Below, piece after piece: positions 7,660-16,900 of a DNA stretch of 49,351 nt. The notes beneath the pieces were generated by a model that was not told the DNA's origin, did no database searches, and saw nothing but the letters and a program-made list of their open reading frames with translations. The translations under genes and the position numbers were made by a program. Position 1 is the stretch's first letter, and each line of letters starts with the position of its first letter. The stretch lies in assembly GCA_022843705.1 (NCBI GenBank), contig JALHND010000007.1, forward strand, positions 1-49,351, read 5' to 3'. Origin of the DNA: Burkholderiales bacterium (GTDB taxonomy: Bacteria > Pseudomonadota > Gammaproteobacteria > Burkholderiales > SG8-41).

Positions 7660-8112
7660 TCACTGTGCGCAACGCATGCACTGAACGTCGTAGCGGTCGA
7701 TCCACGACTTCAGCCCCCCGACTGCAGCCCGCCCGGTCGCGAGATGATCGAGTGCATGCGCCGGATCATCCGGTCTGAACAGCACCAGCCAGGCTTCCGT
7801 GTAGGGGGCGATGTTCACCAGGTCCGGGCGCTCGAGCACCCGCTCGTTGCGCTCGACAATCACGCCGTCGAATGGCGCCGGTATCCCGCCTGCCCACTTC
7901 CCCGACTCGAGCCGTGCCAGGGGCTTCCTGCGCTGACGCCGGGAACCAGGCGGCCTGATCGAAACATGCTGGATCCGCCCGGCCATGGTTTGCGAGGGGT
8001 CGGTGATGCCGATCCGGAACAATCCCTCCGCTTCCGGCCTGACCCAGATGTAATCGAGGTCATACCAGAGGTCTTCCGGCAGTTCGCATCCTCGGTATTC
8101 GGTGACAGCCAT
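7660..8112 (-). CDS. GcvH-like lipoyl-carrier protein with C-terminal CxxC
   Basis: A 150-residue protein whose core matches the glycine cleavage H protein fold. The segment LESGK at 68-72 aligns with the H-protein E-S-V-K lipoylation site (K72 is the predicted lipoyl lysine), and P98-D-L-V-N then A-P-Y-x-E-A-W-L follow the usual spacing. No gcvT, gcvP or lipoate ligase gene lies nearby, so it is an orphan. The C-terminal extension after residue 115 is unusual and ends in C145-M-R-C148. It lies three bases after the half-NnrS gene and 13 bp before the thioredoxin fusion, so the three are surely cotranscribed. Orphan H-protein homologues carry lipoate in sulfur-oxidation systems; here a dithiol relay is my inference. 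Confidence 0.82.
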   Translation of the reverse strand: MAVTEYRGCELPEDLWYDLDYIWVRPEAEGLFRIGITDPSQTMAGRIQHVSIRPPGSRRQRRKPLARLESGKWAGGIPAPFDGVIVERNERVLERPDLVNIAPYTEAWLVLFRPDDPAHALDHLATGRAAVGGLKSWIDRYDVQCMRCAQ

Positions 8113-8115
8113 GGA

Positions 8116-8517
8116 TCAACTCCGGTCCAGAGGGGAACGCCAGCGCACTGTCAGCAGCATGTTGATGCCGAACAGGGCCATCGCGGCTACGGTGAGGGCG
8201 CCGCCAAGAGCCGTCAGCCAGTTGTCATATATCACCCACCCTGCGACCATCAGCGGCAATCCGGCATTGGCGAGCCAGAACTGGACCATCGCCACCCGTT
8301 CGGAGCGCAGCGGATAGCCGCCGAAGCGGGGAATCACGTGCAGTCCCACGCCGTAGATGATCATCAGCACGAAGCCGAGCATCATCATGTGCCCGTGGAT
8401 GCGCAGCACATTGCCCGGCACCAGTTGCGGATCAATGAGCCGCATCAGCATCAGCAACCCGCCGAGCAGGCCGTACACCAGGCCGATGGTGACGTAGAGC
8501 CGGTTACGCCGGTGCAT
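8116..8517 (-). CDS. Small NnrS-like four-helix membrane protein
   Basis: A 133-residue protein with four hydrophobic helices (about 8-26, 44-62, 78-97 and 103-122). Helix 2 carries H41, H43 and H60 in the context HGHMMMLGFV and YGVGLHVIPRFGG. The YG-x-G-x-H-x2-P-R-F-x-G motif recurs in the thioredoxin fusion downstream, and the position after nnrS supports an origin as a half-length NnrS relative. The histidines suggest haem or copper binding. The ATG at 8517 follows GGGAGA at 8 bases. It is 35 bp after nnrS and almost abuts the GcvH-like gene. No tested function is known to me. Confidence 0.75.
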   Translation of the reverse strand: MHRRNRLYVTIGLVYGLLGGLLMLMRLIDPQLVPGNVLRIHGHMMMLGFVLMIIYGVGLHVIPRFGGYPLRSERVAMVQFWLANAGLPLMVAGWVIYDNWLTALGGALTVAAMALFGINMLLTVRWRSPLDRS

Positions 8518-8552
8518 CACATGTCTCCCGCCGTCAGGCCGCCACGGCTCCG

Positions 8553-9698
8553 CTAACCGGGCTTGCCATCGAGGCGCGGTCGCGTGAGTATCGGCCAGTA
8601 ACGGAGCACATAAATGCCGAAGGCTGCAGCCCACAGCAGGCCCGAAACCTGGATGCCGGGCAGATACCATGACGGCAGCATGGCGCCGAACACCCGTATC
8701 AGCGCCGCGGCCTGGATCAGCAGGAAACAGGCCAGCTCGAAACCATCGGCGCGCAAGGGCCGTCCCGTATGGCCGCGCGCGGTGCGGGTCATCATGCCGA
8801 GAGTCATTCCGCCGATGGCGCCCACGGTCAGCGCGTGTATGGCATGGGTTTCGGCCACCCAGCCGACTGCAGCGAAGGCGCGCAAGGCAAGGTAGACGAC
8901 GATCCAGGCATAGGCCGCATGCAGGATCCACACCAGCGGGGTCGACAGCGTCCGCCAGGACCGCCACAGCAGCAGACGCAGGCCATGCGCGAAGGTCGCG
9001 ACCAGCGCGATGGCGGCGAGTACGGCCGCATCCGGCTGAAGCAGATCGGCGGCGAAGAGCATGAGCACCGAAGCCAGCGCCAGCCTCTCGATCCACAGCT
9101 GGCGGGTCGCGCCGGCGCCGGGCACCCCGTTGTTGGTGAACATCGGAATCACCCGCCCGCCGATCACCGCCATGATGAACAGCATCACGTCCAGCCCCAG
9201 CACCAGGCTCACGCGCGGTGGCAGCACCAGCACATCCAGCAGGGTGAGGTGCAGCGCGGCAACCAGCGCCGCCATCAGCAACAGCAAACCGACGAAGAAA
9301 TAGTTGCGTGCATTGCGTGCACGCCACAGCGGCAGTGCTATGGCCAGTGCCAGCGCCGCCGGAAATGCCGCGTTGGCCGCTGCGGCGAGCCCGCCCCAGG
9401 GCGTCAACACCAGCACGCGCCCGGCCACCCACAGCGCCGCCAGCGCCATCAGCGGAACGCCGGCCGGCGTCGGCTGCCCGGTCCATGCGCGCACCGCCGT
9501 CAGCAGAAAGCCGGCGACGACGGCCAGCGTATAACCGAAGAGCATCTCGTGGCCATGCCATAACGGGCCCTGGAGATAGGCGTTCTCCAGCAGGCCCGAC
9601 AGCTGCGCGACCCACAGCAGGATGGTGGCCACACTGAACAGGCTGGCCAGCAGGTAAAACGGCCGGAACCCGAGATTCCACAGCGCAAACTTGCCCAT
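8553..9698 (-). CDS. nnrS: NnrS family haem-copper membrane protein
   Basis: A 381-residue, roughly 12-helix inner-membrane protein of the NnrS family. Members contain haem and copper, are induced with nitrite/NO reduction and protect against nitrosative stress. The family signature is clear at the N-terminus (LGFRPFYLLAS, then PLWHGHEMLFGY), at GGRVIPMFTNN and at HALTVGAIGGMTLGMM followed by ARGHTGRPL. The ATG at 9698 is preferred over a TTG four codons earlier because GAGGGG lies just upstream. It follows the unknown gene by 8 bp and belongs to the nar run, so it should be made when nitrite and NO appear. Confidence 0.95.
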   Translation of the reverse strand: MGKFALWNLGFRPFYLLASLFSVATILLWVAQLSGLLENAYLQGPLWHGHEMLFGYTLAVVAGFLLTAVRAWTGQPTPAGVPLMALAALWVAGRVLVLTPWGGLAAAANAAFPAALALAIALPLWRARNARNYFFVGLLLLMAALVAALHLTLLDVLVLPPRVSLVLGLDVMLFIMAVIGGRVIPMFTNNGVPGAGATRQLWIERLALASVLMLFAADLLQPDAAVLAAIALVATFAHGLRLLLWRSWRTLSTPLVWILHAAYAWIVVYLALRAFAAVGWVAETHAIHALTVGAIGGMTLGMMTRTARGHTGRPLRADGFELACFLLIQAAALIRVFGAMLPSWYLPGIQVSGLLWAAAFGIYVLRYWPILTRPRLDGKPG

Positions 9699-9706
9699 TG
9701 CGCCCC

Positions 9707-10147
9707 TCAATCCAGCAGCAGCGGACGTCCCTGCCGGTCAAACGGCAGGAAGGATGCGACGGCACCCGCCTTGATCGCCTCGATCATCCGGTCCAGTGAG
9801 CGACCTGCACTGGCGCTGTCCGGCGCCCGGCCATTGCGGCCCGACAGTGCCGCGACAAACACCACCGACCAGTCGCGGCCGAATTGCCGGGACTCCTCGG
9901 CCAGCGCGGCAAAACCGGACAGCTCCTCCGGCAACTTGTCCACGCTCATCAGCGGCACCAGCGCCCCGCCCTCGCCTTCATGAAAACGGGCGTGCTGTTC
10001 CGGTGTGCTGTCTTCGGGCAGTTCCGCAGCCGCAAACACGAACAACAGGCGCTGCGGCTCGGGCTGCTGGCGCGCCGCCTGCAGCAGGTCCTCAAAACTC
10101 GCGATGCCCCTGCCCGCGTCTGCGGCCCCCGCCGCCGGACCCGCCAT
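9707..10147 (-). CDS. Conserved-looking protein of unknown function in the nar operon
   Basis: A 146-residue soluble protein, acidic, without signal peptide or membrane segment. It begins with a low-complexity Gly/Ala stretch, then SFEDLLQAARQQPEPQRLLFVF, and ends with a Ser/Gly-rich loop (ALSGRNGR) and a compact tail (AIKAGAVASFLPFDRQGRP). I do not recognise a defined domain. The start codon overlaps the stop of the parvulin gene (TGATG), and nnrS begins 8 bp further on, so translation is probably coupled to the nitrate reductase genes. A role in nitrate reductase maturation or NO defence is only a guess from context. Confidence 0.7.
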   Translation of the reverse strand: MAGPAAGAADAGRGIASFEDLLQAARQQPEPQRLLFVFAAAELPEDSTPEQHARFHEGEGGALVPLMSVDKLPEELSGFAALAEESRQFGRDWSVVFVAALSGRNGRAPDSASAGRSLDRMIEAIKAGAVASFLPFDRQGRPLLLD

Positions 10148-10935
10148 CACTGCACCAGCGGCGTGTCGGCCGCATCCAGATCAATGCCGCGGATATCCGC
10201 CTGCCCGGCGAGCAGAGACAGGTACTGCCGCAAGGCCGTCACGAAAGTCTGCTGGCGCAGGCTGTTCGCCACCGCCCCGCGCACCTCCTCGAAGGACTGT
10301 GCCTTGCCCGGCTCGCGCGCCAGCACCTCGACAACATGCAGGCCGAAGCGGCTGTGCACCAGACGCGGCAGCACGCCCACTTCGCTGCGGCCGAACAGTT
10401 CCCGCGCAAACTCCGGGGCGCAGTCTTCGGCCCTCAACCAGCCGAGGTCGCCGCCGTCAGCGGCGCTGGGACAGTTCGACAACTCACGGGCGGCGCTGGC
10501 AAAGACGCCGGCAGACTTTCCGTCGTGGCAGCGCACATCGAGCAGCGCGATTTCCGCGCGCTGGCGCAAGGCGGCGACATCCATGCCCGCAGTGACCGCA
10601 AACAGGATATGCCGGGCATGCACCCGTTCGCCGGTCTGGTAACTGCCGGCATGGGCGGCATGGTGGCGGCGGCAATCGGCCCCCGAGGGCTCGGGGACCG
10701 CGATTTCCCGGTCCAGCAGCTTCTGGATCGCTTCCGCTGCGGCTTCGCTGATGACGCCATCGACAGGTGCCTCGTCTTCGGCATCAAGCAGACCTGCAGC
10801 CTGTGCTGCCTGCCGCAACAGCTCGGTACAGGCACGCTGGCGCAGATCCTCCGCGGAGATAGTTTCTCCCGGGACATGAAGGGCTCGGCCGTTGACGCTG
10901 GCCGGGACTGTTTCGTTGCGGGTTTCGGCAATCAT
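10147..10935 (-). CDS. Parvulin-type peptidyl-prolyl isomerase of the nar operon
   Basis: A 262-residue protein with an N-terminal helical region (about 20-90, NifM-like) and a C-terminal rotamase domain recognisable by ERVHARHILF, DGGDLGWL, FGRSEVGVLPRLVHSRFGLHVVEV. There is no signal peptide, so it should act in the cytoplasm, plausibly on NarG/NarH folding before membrane attachment. Parvulin genes directly after narGHJI are familiar in betaproteobacteria. The ATG at 10935 has GGGAG at 8 bases; the ATG at 10941 would sit too close to it. It follows narI by 14 bp and overlaps the next gene. Confidence 0.88.
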   Translation of the reverse strand: MIAETRNETVPASVNGRALHVPGETISAEDLRQRACTELLRQAAQAAGLLDAEDEAPVDGVISEAAAEAIQKLLDREIAVPEPSGADCRRHHAAHAGSYQTGERVHARHILFAVTAGMDVAALRQRAEIALLDVRCHDGKSAGVFASAARELSNCPSAADGGDLGWLRAEDCAPEFARELFGRSEVGVLPRLVHSRFGLHVVEVLAREPGKAQSFEEVRGAVANSLRQQTFVTALRQYLSLLAGQADIRGIDLDAADTPLVQ

Positions 10936-10949
10936 GGTCATCGCTCCCT

Positions 10950-11690
10950 TCAGGCGCCGGGCTGGCGCGGCTGCTGATGGCCCGCCGGCAGGTTGAGCCG
11001 GCGCCCCCTCACCAGTTGATGCGGCCGCAACAGGTAGAACACGGTCGCAAACCCGCTCCACACATGGACCAGCCGGCTGAACGGGAACAGCAGGAAAATG
11101 GTCATGCCCAGCACCAGGTGCACCTTGTACGGCCAGTCCAGCGCAACCAGACCCTCGGCCCCGCCGACGCGGAAGGTGAACACACGCTGCGCCCAGTCGG
11201 ACAGCACCAGCATCACGCTGCCGTCGGAGTGGGAGAACGAATACGGCAACGTGATCAGGCCCAGTACCAGTTGCACCCAGAGGATGATCAGGATCGCAAG
11301 ATCGGTGCGGTGGCTGGTCAGGCGGATGCGCGGGTCGAAGATCCGGCGGTGGATCAGCAGCGTCAGGCCGACGAAGCAGACGACTCCGGCAATGCCGCCG
11401 GCAACGATGGCCACCAGCTGTTTCTGCGCCGGCGTGATGAAGGGCTCATAGACCCAGTGCGGCGTCAGCAGGCCGACGAAATGGCCGAAGAACAGGAACA
11501 GGATGCCGACATGGAACAGGTTGCTGCCCCAGCGCAGGGTCCCCGTACGCAGCATCTGCGACGAGTCGCTTTTCCAGGTGTACTGGTCGCGGTCGTAACG
11601 CGCGAGGCTGCCCACCAGGAACACCGTCATGCAGATGTACGGATAGGCGCTGAAAAAAAACAGGTGGAGATAGGTTTCGAAGGTGGTCAT
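10950..11690 (-). CDS. narI: Respiratory nitrate reductase gamma subunit (cytochrome b)
   Basis: The di-haem b membrane subunit of NarGHI, which oxidises quinol on the periplasmic side and passes electrons to NarH. The 246-residue protein has five hydrophobic segments and the histidines expected as haem ligands (FHVGILFLFFGHFVG in helix 2; KVHLVLG and RLVHVWS in helix 5). The ATG overlaps the narJ stop codon (ATGA), so translation is coupled. Confidence 0.97.
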   Translation of the reverse strand: MTTFETYLHLFFFSAYPYICMTVFLVGSLARYDRDQYTWKSDSSQMLRTGTLRWGSNLFHVGILFLFFGHFVGLLTPHWVYEPFITPAQKQLVAIVAGGIAGVVCFVGLTLLIHRRIFDPRIRLTSHRTDLAILIILWVQLVLGLITLPYSFSHSDGSVMLVLSDWAQRVFTFRVGGAEGLVALDWPYKVHLVLGMTIFLLFPFSRLVHVWSGFATVFYLLRPHQLVRGRRLNLPAGHQQPRQPGA

Positions 11691-12379
11691 GCTGCGGCTC
11701 CCGTGTCGGGTTTGCGTCGTACCAGATGGATGGGCTGGACCCGGTCCGGCCGTGCCTGCCCTTTTACCGAGCAGCCGTCAAAGGCCGGCGGCTCGCTCCA
11801 GCTCTCGTCGAGCGGTGGTTCTGCGGCCGGCGTGATTGCGGTCGGCTTCTCGCCGGCGATTTCGAGCAGCGCGGCCGCCACTGCGGCATAACGTGTTCCG
11901 CGCTGGGCCAGCGCGGCATGCAGCGCATCCAGGATGTGGGCGATCTCGCCAAGAAAGGCGCGCGCCTCGCGCGGCGGCTGTGTCGAGGCAAACTCGAGCA
12001 CCGCCGGCAGGTAATCCGGCAGTTCGCCCGGCTCAAGGAACAGACCCGCCTGCTCGTAGGTCTGCGCGAGGTCGATCATCGCCGGACCGCGATCGCGTGA
12101 ATCGCCATGTACATGCTCGAAGAGGTGCAGCGAGGTCGCACGCCCGCAGTCGAAGATCTGCACGTATTCCGCTTCAGCCTCCAGCGGATCGGCCAGCATC
12201 AGCGAGTTGATCAGCCCGCCGAGTTCGGCCAGCCGCGGCACCGGCACCGCGGATTCCTCGTGCAGCGCCTTGAGCATGTCCGGCAGTTGCGCCCTCAGCG
12301 CGGCATCCGGGTAACCCAGCAGCGCGGACAGCACGCGCAGGCTGCGGGATGCGGCGGGAGCCCTGTTCAGGATGGCCAT
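11687..12379 (-). CDS. narJ: Nitrate reductase molybdenum cofactor assembly chaperone
   Basis: A 230-residue cytoplasmic chaperone of the NarJ/TorD type that binds the NarG N-terminus and allows molybdenum cofactor insertion before the NarGH complex docks to NarI. The helical body contains EYVQIFDCGRATSLHLFEHVHGD, the best conserved stretch of the family, and LEPGELPDYLPAVLEF. The last 60 residues are Pro/Glu-rich and variable. It starts two bases after the narH stop codon and overlaps narI. Confidence 0.96.
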   Translation of the reverse strand: MAILNRAPAASRSLRVLSALLGYPDAALRAQLPDMLKALHEESAVPVPRLAELGGLINSLMLADPLEAEAEYVQIFDCGRATSLHLFEHVHGDSRDRGPAMIDLAQTYEQAGLFLEPGELPDYLPAVLEFASTQPPREARAFLGEIAHILDALHAALAQRGTRYAAVAAALLEIAGEKPTAITPAAEPPLDESWSEPPAFDGCSVKGQARPDRVQPIHLVRRKPDTGAAA

Positions 12380-12381
12380 GG

Positions 12382-13905
12382 TCAGACCTCCAGCTTCACG
12401 GGGATGGTGCGCTTCTTCTCGCTGCCGAACAGGCTGGTCTCGGTAGTGCCTTCGGAACAACCGTTGCCGAAGGAGAAGCCGCAGCTGCCGCGGACGTTGA
12501 AGGCGTTCTCGGCGTACTCGCGGTGCGTGCTCGGAATCACGAAGCGGTCTTCGTAGTTGGCGATGGCCATGATGCGGTACATGTCCTCGACCGTTTCCAC
12601 CGACAGACCGGCCTGCTGCAGCACCGCTTCGTTGCGCCTGCCCTCGACATGCTTGTCGCGCTGGTAGGCGCGCATCGCCAGCATCCGCTGCAGCGCACGC
12701 TCGACCGGCAGGGTGTCGCCGGCGGTCAGCAGGTTGGCCAGGTACTTCACCGGGATGCGCAACTGGCTGACATCGGGGATGCCGCCGCTGAGGCCAAGGT
12801 GTCCGGCATTGGCCGCGGCACTGATCGGCGACAGCGGCGGCACATACCAGACCATCGGCAGCGTACGGTACTCCGGGTGCAGCGGCAGCGCGACCTTCCA
12901 CTCCACCGCCATCTTGTAGACCGGGCTGTTGCGCGCGGCTTCCATCCAGTTGTCGGGAATCCCGTCGGCCCGCGCCTGGGCAATGACCTGCGGGTCGTTG
13001 GGGTCGAGGAAGATGCCCAGCTGTGCCTGGTAGAGGTCGCGGTCATGCTCGGTGGACGCCGCCTCGGCAATACGGTCGGCATCGTAGAGCAGCACGCCGA
13101 GGTAGCGGATGCGGCCGACGCAGGTCTCCGAACACACGGTCGGCTGGCCCGCCTCGATGCGCGGGTAGCAGAAAATGCACTTTTCGGCCTTGCCGCTTTT
13201 CCAGTTGTAGTAGATCTTCTTGTAGGGACAGCCGCTGACGCACATCCGCCAGCCGCGGCACTTGTCCTGGTCGATCAGCACGATGCCGTCCTCCTCGCGC
13301 TTGTAGATCGATCCCGAAGGGCAGGATGCGACACAGGCCGGATTGAGGCAGTGCTCGCACAGCCGCGGCAGGTACATCATGAAGGTGTTCTCGAACTCGC
13401 CGTACATCTGCTTCTGGATGTCGTCGAAATTCCTGTCGGCGCTGCGCTTCGAGAACTCGCCGCCGAGGATCTCCTCCCAGTTAGGCCCCCACACGATCTT
13501 GTCCATCTGCATGCCGGTGATCAGGCTGCGCGGACGCGCGGTCGGGCTCGCCTTCATCTCCGGCGCGTTCTGCAGGTGCGCATAGTCGAAGGTGAAAGGC
13601 TCGTAATAATCATCGATCTCCGGCAGGTTCGGATTGGCGAAGATCTTCATCAGCAGCTTCCACTTGCCGCCCTGCCGCGGCTCGATCGAGCCGTCGGCAC
13701 GGCGCACCCAGCCGCCGTTCCACTTGTCCTGGTTCTCCCATTCCTTGGGGTAACCGATGCCGGGCTTGGTCTCGACGTTGTTGAACCAGGCATACTCCAT
13801 GCCGGGCCTGCTGGTCCACACGTTCTTGCAGGTCACCGAACAGGTGTGGCAGCCGATGCACTTGTCGAGGTTGAGCACCATGCCGATCTGGGCGCGGATT
13901 TTCAT
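12382..13905 (-). CDS. narH: Respiratory nitrate reductase beta subunit
   Basis: The 507-residue Fe-S subunit that relays electrons from NarI to NarG. Four cysteine groups are visible: CIGCHTCSVTC near residue 19, CEHCLNPACVASC, CRGWRMCVSGC and CIFCYPRIEAGQPTVCSETC. In the third group a tryptophan replaces the second cysteine, as in known NarH proteins where this site holds a [3Fe-4S] cluster; the others hold [4Fe-4S] clusters. The start overlaps the narG stop by four bases. Confidence 0.98.
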   Translation of the reverse strand: MKIRAQIGMVLNLDKCIGCHTCSVTCKNVWTSRPGMEYAWFNNVETKPGIGYPKEWENQDKWNGGWVRRADGSIEPRQGGKWKLLMKIFANPNLPEIDDYYEPFTFDYAHLQNAPEMKASPTARPRSLITGMQMDKIVWGPNWEEILGGEFSKRSADRNFDDIQKQMYGEFENTFMMYLPRLCEHCLNPACVASCPSGSIYKREEDGIVLIDQDKCRGWRMCVSGCPYKKIYYNWKSGKAEKCIFCYPRIEAGQPTVCSETCVGRIRYLGVLLYDADRIAEAASTEHDRDLYQAQLGIFLDPNDPQVIAQARADGIPDNWMEAARNSPVYKMAVEWKVALPLHPEYRTLPMVWYVPPLSPISAAANAGHLGLSGGIPDVSQLRIPVKYLANLLTAGDTLPVERALQRMLAMRAYQRDKHVEGRRNEAVLQQAGLSVETVEDMYRIMAIANYEDRFVIPSTHREYAENAFNVRGSCGFSFGNGCSEGTTETSLFGSEKKRTIPVKLEV

Positions 13906-16900
13906 GCGTTTTCTCCGTCTGACTGGACTGCGGCGACACGCTCTGCCCCGACCGGCGTGTCCAGCCAGTCGATGCGCTTCATCTTGCGCACGACGACGAA
14001 CTCGTCGCGGTTGGTGCCTATGGTGCCGTAGTAGTTGAAACCGTAGCTGAACTGGGCGTAGCCGCCGATCATGTGCGTGGGCTTCAGCACGATGCGGGTC
14101 ACCGAGTTGTGGATACCACCGCGCACGCCGGTGATTTCGGACCCCGGGGTGTTCACGATCTTCTCCTGCGCGTGGTACATCATCACCATGCCGGGGTTGA
14201 CGCGCTGGCTGACCACCGCACGCGCCGCAATCGCGCCATTGATGTTGAACAGCTCCACCCAGTCGTTGTCGACGATGTCTGCGCGCTTCGCGTCATCCTC
14301 CGACAGCCAGATGATCGGGCCGCCACGCGACAGCGTCAGCATCATCAGGTTGTCGGTGTAGGTGGAATGGATCCCCCACTTCTGGTGCGGCGTGATGAAG
14401 TTGAGCAGAATCTCCGGATTGCCGTTGCTGCGGATGCCGTGAATGCCGGCGGTGGTCTTCAGGTCCACCGGCGGGCGGTAACTCGACAGGTTTTCGCCGA
14501 AAGCACGGATCCACGGGTGGTCGAGGTAGAACTGCTGGCGGCCGGTCAGCGTGCGCCAGGGAATCAGCTCGTGCACGTTGGTGTAGCCGGCGTTGTAGGA
14601 TACCGTCTCGCTTTCGATGCCGCTCCAGGTCGGCGAGGAGATGATCTTGCGCGGCTGGGCCTGGATGTCGCGGAAGCGGATTTTCTCGTCCTCGCGATGC
14701 AGCGCCAGGTGCCGGTGATCGCGGCCGGTGGCCTTGCCCAGCGCTTCCCAGGCCTTGACCGCGACATGGCCGTTGGTTTCCGGCGCCAGCTGCAGCACCA
14801 CTTCGCAGGCGTCGATGTCGGTCTCGATCCGCGGCAGGCCCTTGGTCGGGCCATCCTCGCGCACGACGCCGTTCAGCTCGCCCAGCTGGCCGACCTCGGT
14901 CTGGGTATTCCAGGCGATGCCCTTGCCGCCGTTGCCGACCTTGGTCATCAGCGGCCCCAGCGCGGTGAATCTTTTGTATACATTGGGATAGTCGCGCTCG
15001 ACCACAGCAATCTGCGGTGCCGTCTTGCCCGGAACCAGCTCGCACTCGCCGCGTTTCCAGTCCTTGACGTCCAGCGCCTGCCCGAGTTCGGCAGGACTGT
15101 CATGCATCAGCGGGGTCAGCACCAGTTCCTTCTCGACGCCGAGGTGGCCGGGACAGAGTTCGCTGAATTTTTTCGCAAAACCCTTGTAGATGTCCCAGTC
15201 GGATCGCGACTGCCAGGCGGGATCCACTGCCGTGGACAGCGGGTGGATGAAGGGATGCATGTCGCTGGTGTTGAGGTCGTTTTTCTCGTACCAGGTCGCC
15301 GTCGGCAGCACGATGTCCGAATAAAGGCAGGTCGTGCTCATGCGGAAATCCAGCGTCACCAGCAGGTCGAGCTTGCCCTCCGGCGCCTGCTCGTGCCAGG
15401 CCACTTCCTGCGGCTTCGCGTCGCCTGCGCCGAGGTCCTTGCCCTGCACGCCGTTGCTGGTGCCGAGCAGGTGCTTCAGGAAATACTCGTGCCCCTTGCC
15501 GCTGGAGCCCAGCAGGTTGGACCGCCAGACGAACAGGTTGCGCGGCCAGTTGGCCGGATGGTCGGGGTCGCCGCAGCTCATTTTCAGCGAGCCGTCCTTC
15601 AGCGCCTTCACCGCGTAGTCCTTGGGGTCCATGCCCGCCGCCTGCGCGTCGCGCACCACCTGCAGCGGATTGGTCTGCAGCTGCGGCGCCGAAGGCAGCC
15701 AGCCCATGCGCTCGGCGCGCACGTTGTAGTCGATCATGCTGCCGCCCCATTGCTTGCGGTCGGCCAGCGGCGACAGCACTTCGTCGACGCCGAGCTTCTC
15801 GTAGCGCCACTGGTCGGTGTGGGCATAGAAGAAACTGGTCGAATTCTGCTGCCGCGGCGGCCGGATCCAGTCGAGCGCGAAGGCCAGCGCCGTCCAGCCG
15901 GTCTGCGGCCGCAGCTTTTCCTGGCCGACGTAATGCGCCCAGCCGCCGCCGCTCTTGCCGATGCAGCCGCAGAGCATCAGCATGTTGATGACACCGCGGT
16001 AGTTCATGTCGCTGTGGTACCAGTGATTCATAGCCGCGCCGATGATCACCATCGAACGACCCTGGGTCTTGTCGGCATTGTCGGCAAACTGGCGCGCCAC
16101 CGTGATCACCTGGTCGCGCGGCACGCCGGTGATCTGCTCCTGCCAGGCCGGGGTGTAAGGCACGTTGTCGTCGTAATCCTTCGCGCAGTTCTCGCCGGCG
16201 ATGCCGCGTGCGACGCCATACTGCGCGACCTGCAGGTCGAACACCGTCGCCACCAGTGCCTCGCCGCCGGCCAGCGTCAGGCGGCGCACGGGTACCGCGC
16301 GCGACAGCACATCGCTTTGCCGGTTGGCCTGAAAATGTTCGCGATCGATGCCGCCGAAATAGGGGAAACCGACAACGGCGGTATCCGCCGCATCGCTTGC
16401 GCCCTCCAGCACGGACAGTTGCAGCCGGGTTTCCGTCCCGCTGCGTGCATCCCTGGTCTCGAGATTCCAGCGGCCGGCATCGGCACGTCCTTCCGGCCCC
16501 CAGCGGAATCCGATCGATCCGTGATGCAGCACCACCTTGCCGTCATCTGCACAGGCCACGGTCTTCCATTCCGCGTTGTTGTCCTGGCCCAGCCGGTCGG
16601 CAAAATCGGCGGCGCGCACATAACGGTCCGGCACCATGATCTTCCCGCCATCGGGCAACACATGCTCCTTCAGCATCACCAGCATCGGCAGGTCGGTGTA
16701 GCGCCGCGCGTAATCGTCGAAATAGGCGCTGCGACGGTCGAAATAGAACTCCTTCAGGATCACGTGGCCCATCGCCATCGCCAGCGCGGCGTCGGTGCCC
16801 TGCTTGGGATGCAGCCAGAGGTCCGACAGCTTGGCGACCTCCGAATAATCCGGGGTAATCGCCACCGTCTTGGTGCCCTTGTAGCGCACCTCGGTGAAAA

